Assembly: GCA_014360205.1 (NCBI GenBank)
Contig: JACIXZ010000012.1
Location: 1 to 38,045, forward strand
DNA from: Tissierellales bacterium
Lineage (GTDB): Bacteria; Bacillota; Clostridia; Tissierellales; Tissierellaceae
Direction: 5' to 3'
DNA length: 38,045 bases
The notes under the pieces are model-generated. The model searched no databases, was not told where the DNA came from, and was given only the letters and a program-made list of their open reading frames with translations. Of this stretch, positions 31,301 through 38,045 are shown in pieces. Numbering within the stretch: the stretch's first letter is position 1; each line of letters starts with the position of its first letter. Both the position numbers and the translations under genes were made by a program.

Positions 31301-33617
31301 AATAAATTACTCTGAATTTTTGTCACTTTTTTATTATAGGTTAGGAGATATCGATCTGGGTTTAAAATTTAGTGAGATATCAATTAAAAGATCTCAAAAT
31401 TCAAGCATTAAATTTTATTCTAGATCACAAGCTAGACGATTTTATTTAGACATAATAAATAATAGAGAAATAAATAGGGCTAAAGCAGTAGAATTGTTAA
31501 ATGATTTTTCGGTGAATGCAAACAAGTATGATTATGCTGATTATATTTTAAACACAGCTTTTTTTGCGCTTTACCTTAACGAATATGATTTTTACAACTT
31601 ATTAATAGAACAATATGATAAAATAGATCAAATTAATGTAAAAGACAAGTTTAAATATGATTATACAATATTAAATAGAATCAAAAATGTTGAATTAGAT
31701 GACCAGTTTGATAATTTAACATTTGTAATAGAAAATAAGGATAAATTTATTTTGCCAATAATAAATTATTATTTTCTGATAAAGAACTTTTCGATCAAAT
31801 CTAATAAATATTTAACTTTGTTAAAAACTTTACTTTATAATCTTGACTTTATTTCTGATTCAACTAAAGATATTGTTGATGAAGATTTTAAAAGATTGAT
31901 ATATTCAATTTATGAGGTAGAGAGAAATATAGAATTAGTAAAAATGATTCTAAGAACAGAATATAAAATTGAGTTAAATTTATTTTTGGATAATAAGAAA
32001 GGAGAAGGTCTAAACAAGCTAATTAGTGATTTGCCAAACGATATTTATGAAAAGATATTTTATCCAAATGAATTGATGCGCAGATTTAGAACCACTGATT
32101 CGGTACTGACATCTTTTACTAATGATAGCAAAGTAAATATTGAATTGATGCTTAAATATATATCAGCAATTACAAATGCTAATGATGTGTTTGTGAAATT
32201 ACTTGCTTATAACGGATATAACGAGGAGTATATATCAATTGACAATAAAAAGACATATGATTCTTCAAATGCTTTACTAGAAAGTATTGTTCTTCAAGGA
32301 AACGACATAATTTATAATAAGAATTTAGATATTAACAAAGATTCGCTATACGAACAATATATAGATAATAATTTACAGGCTTTTATTATGATACCATTAT
32401 ATAACGAACCTAAGGATAGTTTTGCAATAAAAGAAAAAAGAGATACTCAGATTACACGAAATAAAGAAGTTATTGGGTTTTTATGCATTCAGTCATTTAG
32501 TAACCTCAATAGAATAGATTACACTAGATATTATATTTTAAAAGGTTTGTCTAAGATTTTATATTTAAACATACAAAACCAAATGTTATTTAATAAGAGC
32601 AACAAAGATACTTTGACTAAAGCTTACACAAGAGAAAGAGTTTTAGAAATTGCAGAGGATCTAATTCAAGAATATAACGATACAAATTTAGAATTTGCAC
32701 TTTTGATGATAGATGTAGATAAATTTAAGAATATTAATGATTCTTATGGTCATCAATTTGGAGATGAAGTTCTTTGCAAAATAGTAGATATAGTTAATAA
32801 GAATATTAGAAATTCAGATTTTATAAGTAGGTATGGTGGCGAGGAATTTCTCTTGTTACTTCAAGATATTAATATTGAGAATGCTTATATAATTGCTGAA
32901 AAAATTCGAAAAGCAATTGAAAATCATATTTTTTCAAAAAACAATATATCTATAACTGTAAGCATAGGCATATCTCACTTTCCTACTAATGGGTATATAT
33001 TGGAAGATCTTATATTTAGAGCTGATCAGGCACTATACTTTGCTAAAGAAATAAAAGAAAGAAATTCATCTGTTTGTTGGAGTGAAGAGTTTGTCGAGAT
33101 TAAAGATTTCAAAAAATATAATTCAAAAATTAATTATGATAATATTTTCCAAGATATTTATAACACCTCTGATATAATTGAAATTTCAAAGTTATACAAA
33201 GAAAATTTAGATTTAGAAACTAAAATATCTATATTCCTAAAGAAATTGATTGAAACAACAGATTCAGAACTGGGAGTATTTTTGTATTTTAAAGGAAGAC
33301 AAATTAAGCAATATGCAGAGTTTAAGAAAAAACTTAGTTCTAATTTAAGCTATTCAGTTGACGAAGAGATTATAAATAGGGTAAGATTAAATAAAAAAAC
33401 AGAATGTTTTATTGACTGGAATAAAGCTAATCTAGATAAAATGAGCTTTGAGAGAAAAGTCAATTCAGTTTTAGTTACACCTATTTTAATAAAAGAAGAA
33501 GTTATAGCTTTAGTTTATTTAGAAAATCCCTTAAAAAATAAAGAGTTTGGCGAGATTGATATCTCATATGTTGAATTACTTAGTGGGGTTTTCTCTGGAA
33601 ATTTGTTAATACATTAA
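28338..33617 (+). CDS. 1759-residue pseudokinase-ATPase-TPR-GAF-GGDEF-GAF signalling protein
   Basis: A very large soluble regulator with no membrane segment. Residues ~1-245 have a protein-kinase fold: FIKIK resembles the lysine strand, VDFLHFRGFPIKILNPD corresponds to the HRD loop and YISPEIL to the APE region, but the catalytic Asp and DFG are lost (IKI at 132-134, NIS at 152-154). Residues ~265-545 are a STAND/AAA-like ATPase with Walker A GKKGTGKS (297-304) and Walker B IVINDLD (401-407). Residues ~690-1015 form TPR-like helices. A GAF-like domain (~1265-1415) precedes GGDEF (~1422-1575), with GGEEF at 1500-1504 and inhibitory site RNSD at 1491-1494. A second GAF-like domain (~1610-1759) follows. 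It should make cyclic di-GMP under multi-input control. The layout resembles PknK/MalT-type STAND regulators joined to a cyclase. Confidence 0.88.
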   Translation: MYLINDYRILEKYKRDKNGEAYISESLRFNTGKKFIKIKNRHKEKFLIDDYIANFPQYISISHDNLLETYEFDVIKTIDLKAINAPLYLVSSEYCDWKRLSEVNNLNVKEISRIIIEILKVVDFLHFRGFPIKILNPDIIFISEKLEVKLLNISSIIDLQYNLNIYESYYEYISPEILLENAESGINSDYYSIGIIIKNFLISKLENDSHELQELNNIVEKCLITNYNDRKLSLKETIKTVCQLFNIQYNIDYKKERGTLNFNTSIVGLEKYLNMFYYVDKNITSNSLKEKAIIYSGKKGTGKSIVLKEWGRLAKLNLRDYIYFDFSGYDPLNNNLNEIIIKFLDFLDVIYDFSLTNNNFNISTDIGLQTYSIGKVNERHNIFSIIEKSIINKFRNNILYIVINDLDNIGKEVLEFIDYLLIRLKEYKVFFVLSSSESTTFIDFNNYVDYWQENELIVKYHLNNLDKVSSEKFVQKVLGMGYPPYEFADKIYRESKGNPRYMEILLRYLYVNGTMYMNDNGNWALKIDNYEELTFPKNVEERFKVLLNELTKTEITLLSFISCVDGIIYYDYLTSSEFKDVEINSIIESLRKNRIIYLVNNESTKYIEFVDEELKWALYGSLSEIKKTEYHREISKIILNKKISGQNYNFLELMYQLSSSFQFDLLKDLVYEKREEESNKYSDSFLKILELCYSLIKNKNYEKEIDIMLSLIEMHNVRGEYKESKRIIDKIFKSLYLSSKLTNKVKTIINIFLFEIYIRTDKINMATVILEEIESNLDILDAHNLIRYYYIKSVYYMGIGENDSAKAIIDIGIEKSLSGNITSYLGDFYNIKGICKFIEGNSKEAIENYEKSIEYFNSSDRPFEVVKPLNNIANEYGDNYGRVDIAIEYYLQCIEILREFSLNNKIGNFLNNLAESYITTRDYDKALDYLEEADKICKQTKDRSLYFYVIINTGTVMLHKNDIARAIDIYYKLKDMNNSQPILDKEILINYSEFLSLFYYRLGDIDLGLKFSEISIKRSQNSSIKFYSRSQARRFYLDIINNREINRAKAVELLNDFSVNANKYDYADYILNTAFFALYLNEYDFYNLLIEQYDKIDQINVKDKFKYDYTILNRIKNVELDDQFDNLTFVIENKDKFILPIINYYFLIKNFSIKSNKYLTLLKTLLYNLDFISDSTKDIVDEDFKRLIYSIYEVERNIELVKMILRTEYKIELNLFLDNKKGEGLNKLISDLPNDIYEKIFYPNELMRRFRTTDSVLTSFTNDSKVNIELMLKYISAITNANDVFVKLLAYNGYNEEYISIDNKKTYDSSNALLESIVLQGNDIIYNKNLDINKDSLYEQYIDNNLQAFIMIPLYNEPKDSFAIKEKRDTQITRNKEVIGFLCIQSFSNLNRIDYTRYYILKGLSKILYLNIQNQMLFNKSNKDTLTKAYTRERVLEIAEDLIQEYNDTNLEFALLMIDVDKFKNINDSYGHQFGDEVLCKIVDIVNKNIRNSDFISRYGGEEFLLLLQDINIENAYIIAEKIRKAIENHIFSKNNISITVSIGISHFPTNGYILEDLIFRADQALYFAKEIKERNSSVCWSEEFVEIKDFKKYNSKINYDNIFQDIYNTSDIIEISKLYKENLDLETKISIFLKKLIETTDSELGVFLYFKGRQIKQYAEFKKKLSSNLSYSVDEEIINRVRLNKKTECFIDWNKANLDKMSFERKVNSVLVTPILIKEEVIALVYLENPLKNKEFGEIDISYVELLSGVFSGNLLIH

Positions 33618-33637
33618 TTTAGAAACGAGGTGAGTAA

Positions 33638-34648
33638 ATGGCAGTAACAATAAAAGATGTTGCCAAAAGAGCAGGGGTATCAATTTCTACTGTATCTAGG
33701 GTTATAAACGAATCAAAGCCAGTAAGCCCTGAAGCTAGAAGAAAAGTAATCAAAGCAATAGAGGATCTTGGATATAGACCAAATGAAATTGCAAGAAGTT
33801 TAGTTACTAAGAAATCGAACGTAATAGGGGTAATTGTGGATGATATCGGCAGTTCATATGTAGCTCAGATTGTAAGAGGCATAGAAGAAGTAGGGCACAT
33901 GTATAATTACGATATATTATTGTGTAGCTCCTATGGAGATAAAGAAGCAGAAGAAAGATTTACACAGTTACTATTACAAAAGCAAGTAGCAGCAATTATA
34001 TTACTATCTGAAATATATAATGAAGATGTAATTTCTTACTTGAAATATTCTTCAATACCTTTTGTTTACTTAAATAAATACTATAATGTATTGGAAAGCC
34101 CTACTGTAAGGATAAACAATTATCTAGCTAGCAAAAAAGTCATGGACTTTCTAATTGAATATGGACATAGAAGAATAGCATATGTTACTCAAGAGAAAGA
34201 CATAGATATAACTATAGAAAAGCATAAATTACTTGCATATAATGAAGCTATGGAATATTTAGGGAATACACCTAATATATATAAAGTCGATGGGCATACG
34301 ATTTCAGTTGGTTATGAGCTAGGATATAAAATTCATAAGGATATTACAAATAATGAAATAACTGCAATATACTGTTGCGACGATGAAATTGCTATTGGTT
34401 TAATAAATTATTGTTATGACAATAATATTTATGTTCCAGATGACTTATCTATAGTTGGATATGGTAACATATCTATAGCATCTTATATAAGGCCAAAGCT
34501 TACAACTATTATGGAACCATATTATGATATAGGAGCTGTGTCGGTTAGAAAGTTATCAAAAATATTGGCTAACGAAAGTTCAGAAGAAGAAACCATAGAA
34601 CTACCTGTTCAACTTGTAATAAGGGATTCAGTAAAGAATATTAATTAA
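33638..34648 (+). CDS. LacI-family transcriptional repressor
   Basis: A 336-residue LacI/GalR regulator. The N-terminal helix-turn-helix and hinge cover residues ~1-60: TIKDVAKRAGVSISTVSRVIN, then GYRPNEIARSL. The periplasmic-binding-protein-like effector domain starts NVIGVIVDDI and includes CDDEIAIGLINYC and DDLSIVGYGN near the end. Ligand is not predictable. It lies 20 bases after the giant GGDEF gene with GAGGTGAG before its ATG, and is followed by a strong terminator, so it belongs to the upstream unit rather than to hutH. It may still control hutH, which lies directly downstream. Confidence 0.93.
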   Translation: MAVTIKDVAKRAGVSISTVSRVINESKPVSPEARRKVIKAIEDLGYRPNEIARSLVTKKSNVIGVIVDDIGSSYVAQIVRGIEEVGHMYNYDILLCSSYGDKEAEERFTQLLLQKQVAAIILLSEIYNEDVISYLKYSSIPFVYLNKYYNVLESPTVRINNYLASKKVMDFLIEYGHRRIAYVTQEKDIDITIEKHKLLAYNEAMEYLGNTPNIYKVDGHTISVGYELGYKIHKDITNNEITAIYCCDDEIAIGLINYCYDNNIYVPDDLSIVGYGNISIASYIRPKLTTIMEPYYDIGAVSVRKLSKILANESSEEETIELPVQLVIRDSVKNIN

Positions 34649-34685
34649 AGAATAAATAATATTTATTTAAAAGCAGGGATATATT

Positions 34686-34760
34686 ATGAAAAAAGTTGTA
34701 ATGAAAGTCAAGCAAAACACCACATCTTTAAACGTGGTGTTTTGCTTGACTTTATTTTGA
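34686..34760 (+). CDS. Possible 24-codon mini-ORF overlapping the terminator
   Basis: An ATG, 24 codons and TGA read MKKVVMKVKQNTTSLNVVFCLTLF. A weak AGGGAT lies upstream. The second half is encoded by both arms of the terminator hairpin, so a translating ribosome would melt it. This could be a leader peptide in front of hutH, but an accidental frame in a short gap is equally likely. There is no codon-level evidence for selection. Confidence 0.2.
   Translation: MKKVVMKVKQNTTSLNVVFCLTLF
34704..34757 (+). terminator. Strong hairpin terminator between the LacI gene and hutH
   Basis: A perfect 20-bp stem (34704-34723 with 34734-34753) with a 10-base loop and a TTTATTTT-type tail. It lies 55 bases after the LacI stop and 33 bases before hutH, so it either ends the upstream unit or works as an attenuator for hutH. 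Confidence 0.85.
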
Positions 34761-34790
34761 TATCAGAATAAAATTTTAGGAGGCAAAATT

Positions 34791-36314
34791 ATGATAATTA
34801 TTGATGGGAATAGTTTAAATTTAGAAAAGTTTATAAAGGTAGTAAATTACAGAGAAGAAATACAATTATCTAATGATGCGATTAAAAAAGTAAATCGTTC
34901 ACGAGAGTTTGTTGAAAAAATAGTTAGAGAAGAAAAAATTGTATATGGAATAACTACGGGATTTGGAAAATTTAGTGATGTTTTAATCTCAAAGGAAGAC
35001 ACAATGGAACTTCAAAGAAACTTAATATTAAGTCATGCATGTGGAATAGGAAACCCTTTAAGTGAAGAGATTGTAAGAGGTATAATGTTATTAAGAATAA
35101 ATGCTCTTTCTAAAGGCTTTTCTGGAATTAGATTAGAAACATTACAAACATTAGTTGATATGCTAAATCGTGGAGTACATCCAATAATTCCAGAAAAAGG
35201 CTCATTAGGAGCAAGTGGAGATTTAGCGCCATTGGCTCACATGGTGATGGTAATGATTGGTGAAGGCGAAGCGATTTACAAAGGGAAAAAGATGTCGGGC
35301 AGAGAAGCAATGCAAAAAGCAAATTTAGAAGTGATAAGCCTTCAAGCTAAAGAAGGTCTAGCACTCATAAATGGAACACAGGTAATGACTTCAGTAGGTT
35401 CTATAGCTTTATATGAAGCTATAAATATCTTAAAATTAGCGGATTTATCTTGTGCATTAACTACTGAAGCTTTGAATGGAATTAAAGATGCTTTTGATAT
35501 AAAAATACAAAATTTAAGAGGCCATTCAGGCCAGACAAAGACAGCCAATAATTTGATTAGATTCCTAAATAATAGCAATAATATTTCTAAACAGGGAGAA
35601 TTGAGAGTGCAAGATCCTTACTCTATTAGATGCGTGCCTCAGGTTCATGGAGCATCTAAAGATGCTATTGGATATGTAAAAAATGTTTTAGAAACTGAGA
35701 TGAATGCTGTTACAGACAATCCAATAATATTTGAAGAAGAGCAAGAAGTTTTATCAGGTGGAAATTTTCATGGGCAACCAGTAGCGCTAGCTTTGGATTT
35801 CCTATGTATTGCATTATCAGAGCTAGCTAATATTTCTGAGAGAAGACTAGAAAGATTAGTAAACCCATCATTAAATAATGGGCTACCTGCTTTTTTAACA
35901 GAAAATGGTGGTGTTAATTCTGGATTTATGATAGTTCAATATGCAGCTGCTGCGTTAGTTTCCGAGAATAAAATTTTATCTCATCCAGCTAGTGTAGATT
36001 CTATACCTTCTTCTGGCAACCAAGAAGATCATGTGTCAATGGGGACTATTGCATCACGTAAAGCTCTTGAAATAACTAAAAATGTAAAAAAAGTATTATC
36101 TATGGAGATGTTGACAGCATGTCAGGCAGTAGATCTTCGAGGAAATAGAGGGTTAGGTGACGGCACCAAAATTGTTTACAAAAAAATTAGAGAGTTTATT
36201 CCTAAGTTAGAAAATGATAGAATTATGTATGAAGATATTAATAAAGTAGAAGAATTTATTTTTAATGATAACTTTTTAACAGAATTAGAAAATAAGATCA
36301 TAATTGAAATATAA
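34791..36314 (+). CDS. hutH: Histidine ammonia-lyase
   Basis: A 507-residue MIO-containing lyase that converts L-histidine to urocanate and ammonia. The self-forming cofactor triad Ala-Ser-Gly is at residues 141-143 in GSLGASGDLAPL, the catalytic Tyr at 52 in YGITTGFG, and the selectivity pair Ser81-His82 in LILSHACG. That pair is the histidase type, not the His-Leu or Phe-Leu of tyrosine and phenylalanine lyases. NPI, QDPYSIRC and SGNQEDHVSMG blocks are intact. The ATG follows TAGGAGG. No hutU, hutI or formiminoglutamate gene accompanies it in the window. Neighbours are a LacI regulator upstream and a LuxR-type regulator downstream. Confidence 0.95.
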   Translation: MIIIDGNSLNLEKFIKVVNYREEIQLSNDAIKKVNRSREFVEKIVREEKIVYGITTGFGKFSDVLISKEDTMELQRNLILSHACGIGNPLSEEIVRGIMLLRINALSKGFSGIRLETLQTLVDMLNRGVHPIIPEKGSLGASGDLAPLAHMVMVMIGEGEAIYKGKKMSGREAMQKANLEVISLQAKEGLALINGTQVMTSVGSIALYEAINILKLADLSCALTTEALNGIKDAFDIKIQNLRGHSGQTKTANNLIRFLNNSNNISKQGELRVQDPYSIRCVPQVHGASKDAIGYVKNVLETEMNAVTDNPIIFEEEQEVLSGGNFHGQPVALALDFLCIALSELANISERRLERLVNPSLNNGLPAFLTENGGVNSGFMIVQYAAAALVSENKILSHPASVDSIPSSGNQEDHVSMGTIASRKALEITKNVKKVLSMEMLTACQAVDLRGNRGLGDGTKIVYKKIREFIPKLENDRIMYEDINKVEEFIFNDNFLTELENKIIIEI

Positions 36315-36352
36315 ATTAGTATACTAAAAATATTATGAAATGAGCTGTTTAC

Positions 36353-36979
36353 ATGTTTAAAAAAAATGCAATAGTTATTGATCCTCAAGAAGTGTTTATT
36401 TGGGGATTGATAAAAAAAGCTGAAGAACATAATAAAATAAATATACTAGACTTTGCTCATACCTTTGAAGAATCTTTGAAAATGTTAAAGAGGAATGTAG
36501 ATTTTTATTTTGTTTGCCCAGAATTTGATAAAGAAGAGAATGAAATAATTAGAATTATAATTGATAGGAATTTAAACAAAAATTCTGTGATTCTAATTAA
36601 CAATTTGTCATTAACTCATGTTTATCATATAAACAATAAAACATTCAAAGGATATATAAGTAAAGAGTCTAATGCTTCCACATATGATGACATGTTAGAA
36701 GCAATATATAAAGGAGAAGAATTTTTAGACCCTAAACTTATGAAACAAATTGAAGTATTATCTTTGAATACAGAAGGAATAAAGTCAATAGAAAAACTTA
36801 CAAAAAGAGAATATGAAATATTTAGTTTACTGTCAAAAGGTCTATCAAACTATGAAATAGCAAATACATTGTGTATTAGTGAGAAAACAGTAAGGAACAA
36901 CTTAACATCTATATATAGAAAATTAAATTTAAAAGGAAGGTCAGAGGCTATACTGTTTTTTCAAAAAAATCAGTTGTGA
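36353..36979 (+). CDS. LuxR/NarL-type regulator with a degenerate receiver domain
   Basis: A 208-residue protein laid out like NarL-family response regulators: receiver-like domain (about 1-120) and C-terminal LuxR helix-turn-helix (about 143-205, LTKREYEIFSLLSKGLSNYEIANTLCISEKTVRNNLTSIYRKLNLKGRSEAI). The DNA-binding part is canonical. In the receiver, the strand that should end in the phospho-acceptor Asp reads DFYFVCPEF, so Cys55 occupies that place; the lysine near GYISKES is kept. The N-terminal acidic pair is reduced to one Asp (Asp10). It is probably phosphorylation-independent. No histidine kinase is adjacent. Start is ATG 36353, 38 bases after hutH, without a strong ribosome site. Its end overlaps the convergent LysR gene by 10 bases. 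Confidence 0.85.
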   Translation: MFKKNAIVIDPQEVFIWGLIKKAEEHNKINILDFAHTFEESLKMLKRNVDFYFVCPEFDKEENEIIRIIIDRNLNKNSVILINNLSLTHVYHINNKTFKGYISKESNASTYDDMLEAIYKGEEFLDPKLMKQIEVLSLNTEGIKSIEKLTKREYEIFSLLSKGLSNYEIANTLCISEKTVRNNLTSIYRKLNLKGRSEAILFFQKNQL

Positions 36980-37863
36980 CTTGACCTTTCCATTAAAAAA
37001 TCAATAAACTTGTAACTTAGAGGGCTTAGAGTTCTTGTTTTATTAAACACAAGATAAAAAAATCTCTCAAAACTAAGATTTTCTATTTTATGAACTCTAT
37101 AAGTAGTACCTACATTATTATCGACTTCATACTTCGATATAAACCCTAAGCCAAGTCCACATTCAACTAATTTTTTGATGGTTTCATTATCTTCTAAATA
37201 TGCAATAATTTTTAAAGAACTGGTGTTGAATGATGATAACTCAAAAGCTTTCTCAACGATGTCTCTAGTTCCAGAGCCTTCTTCTCTGAAAATAAAGCTG
37301 TAATTAATAATATCTTTGATTTCTAATTTTGTAGAATTCAGATTATATGATATAGGAGAAATTAAAACTAATTCATCTTTCATTAATGGTATAAAGCTTA
37401 GATTAGCTAAATCATATTTGTTTCCAACTATTCCAAAATCGTAAAAACCATCTAAGATATTATCTATTACCTTGCTAGAATCTAATTCTTTAATCCTATA
37501 AGTTACATCTTTATAAAGCGCACTAAATTCACTGATAATATTTGGTAAAAGATGTTTTCTTGGGACACTACTACAGCTGATGTCTAATGTTCCAGAAATA
37601 GATTTGTTATATTGATCTATTTCATATTTAAGAGATTCATATGTATTTATAATTTCTAATGCCTTATCAAAAAATAATTGACCAGCTTTGGTTAAAGTTA
37701 TATTCTTTCCTACTCTATTAAATAATTTAGTACCTAATTCCTCTTCCAAGTTCAGAATTTGGCTACTTACTGTAGGCTGAGTCAAAAACAATTTTTGAGC
37801 GGCTTTTGAAAAACTTTGAAGTCTGGCTACTTCTATAAAAGTTCTTAATTGTCTGAAATCCAT
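36970..37863 (-). CDS. LysR-family transcriptional regulator
   Basis: A 297-residue LTTR of standard length. The winged helix-turn-helix is at residues 1-60 (MDFRQLRTFIEVARLQSFSKAAQKLFLTQPTVSSQI...LGTKLFNR). The two-lobed effector domain begins about residue 90 (GTLDISCSSVPRKHLLP), similar in style to CysB/CysL- and CbbR-like members. The effector cannot be inferred. The gene points away from the right edge of the window, where a ribosome site for a divergent gene is visible. LTTRs commonly activate such a divergent neighbour. A palindromic T-N11-A type site (37886-37908) lies just upstream of its start. Confidence 0.92.
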   Translation of the reverse strand: MDFRQLRTFIEVARLQSFSKAAQKLFLTQPTVSSQILNLEEELGTKLFNRVGKNITLTKAGQLFFDKALEIINTYESLKYEIDQYNKSISGTLDISCSSVPRKHLLPNIISEFSALYKDVTYRIKELDSSKVIDNILDGFYDFGIVGNKYDLANLSFIPLMKDELVLISPISYNLNSTKLEIKDIINYSFIFREEGSGTRDIVEKAFELSSFNTSSLKIIAYLEDNETIKKLVECGLGLGFISKYEVDNNVGTTYRVHKIENLSFERFFYLVFNKTRTLSPLSYKFIDFLMERSSHN

Positions 37864-37885
37864 TAAATCATCTCACTTGTATAGT

Positions 37886-37908
37886 ATTGTTATAAAGATT
37901 ATAACAAT
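37886..37908. promoter_or_regulatory. LysR-type operator candidate
   Basis: A perfect inverted repeat of 10-base arms around a 3-base centre, ATTGTTATAA-AGA-TTATAACAAT. It includes a T-N11-A core (TTATAA-N3-TTATAA) as expected for LysR-family sites. It begins 23 bases upstream of the LysR start and lies between divergent genes. Confidence 0.55.
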
Positions 37909-37988
37909 TATAATATATAATATCCAGTACCTAATTTATTTGTATACTTAGTGTAAAATAATTGTTGGACAAAGAACATAAAAATATA

Positions 37989-38001
37989 GAGAATAATTCT
38001 C
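37989..38001. promoter_or_regulatory. Small palindrome next to the -10 of the gene beyond the right edge
   Basis: GAGAAT-A-ATTCTC lies 7 bases before a perfect TATAAT at 38009-38014. It may be an operator over the -35 region of the divergent gene. It is short, so chance is not excluded. Confidence 0.3.
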
Positions 38002-38033
38002 CTTTTGATATAATGTAATTGGAAAACCACAAT

Positions 38034-38045
38034 AAGAAAGGAGAA
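38034..38045 (+). promoter_or_regulatory. Ribosome-binding site of a gene truncated by the window end
   Basis: The last bases read AAGAAAGGAGAA. Together with the TATAAT at 38009 this indicates a plus-strand gene starting within about 10 bases beyond the edge, divergent from the LysR regulator and a likely target of it. Nothing of the coding part is visible. Confidence 0.55.

Noticed and set aside
1-38045. CRISPR arrays, insertion sequences, prophage genes or tRNAs
   Set aside because: No regularly spaced direct repeats, transposase or integrase motifs, attachment-site repeats or cloverleaf sequences were seen on reading.

Overview
The window reads as a chromosomal segment of a low-GC (about 30% by eye) Gram-positive anaerobe of the Bacillota, most likely a clostridial or tissierellial lineage. 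The signs are strong AGGAGG-type ribosome sites, frequent TTG/GTG starts, lipoproteins with a clear lipobox, RecX/PspC/YtxH/DUF1292 proteins, and a sigma-A-like promoter in front of a 6S RNA. No phage, transposon, CRISPR array or tRNA is seen, so this is ordinary chromosome with a few unusual genes.

Layout. 1-2.4 kb: a methionine sulfoxide repair pair (msrA, GAF-type free-methionine-R-sulfoxide reductase) followed closely by a solitary DNA methyltransferase. 2.4-5.4 kb: a His-rich DUF1292 protein, a TIGR01212-type radical SAM protein, two poorly known small proteins and a convergent MltG/YceG-like membrane protein. 5.5-10.3 kb: an RluA pseudouridine synthase, a TGS/uridine-kinase-like nucleoside kinase, a lipoprotein GH3 N-acetylhexosaminidase and an ROK sugar kinase, closed by a convergent MFS transporter. 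11.6-16.6 kb: a cell-wall operon of polysaccharide deacetylase, OmpR-type response regulator, sensor kinase, unknown lipoprotein and small membrane protein, with a WalR-like direct repeat in front. 16.6-17.9 kb (minus strand): PspC, RecX, GIY-YIG. 18.0-22.9 kb: FHA, FtsW/RodA, penicillin-binding protein and oligoendopeptidase F. 23.0-26.8 kb: NAD kinase, second RluA enzyme, 6S RNA, PHP phosphatase, YtxH and DUF948-like envelope proteins.

27.0-34.8 kb holds the most unusual part. It is a tight four-gene unit of lipid/diacylglycerol kinase, MarR regulator, a 1759-residue protein and a LacI regulator. The large protein fuses a degenerate protein-kinase domain, a STAND/AAA-like ATPase, a TPR-like helical region, a GAF-like domain, an intact GGDEF diguanylate cyclase with a product-inhibition site, and a second GAF-like domain at the C-terminus. 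A strong terminator closes this unit.

The right end carries histidine ammonia-lyase, a LuxR-type regulator whose receiver lacks the phospho-acceptor aspartate, and a convergent LysR regulator. Upstream of the LysR gene is an operator-like inverted repeat, and a divergent gene begins just past the edge.

Several transcription-unit ends are built from long perfect palindromes (32, 32 and 44 bp with no spacer) or perfect stems, some lying inside the last codons of both convergent genes.
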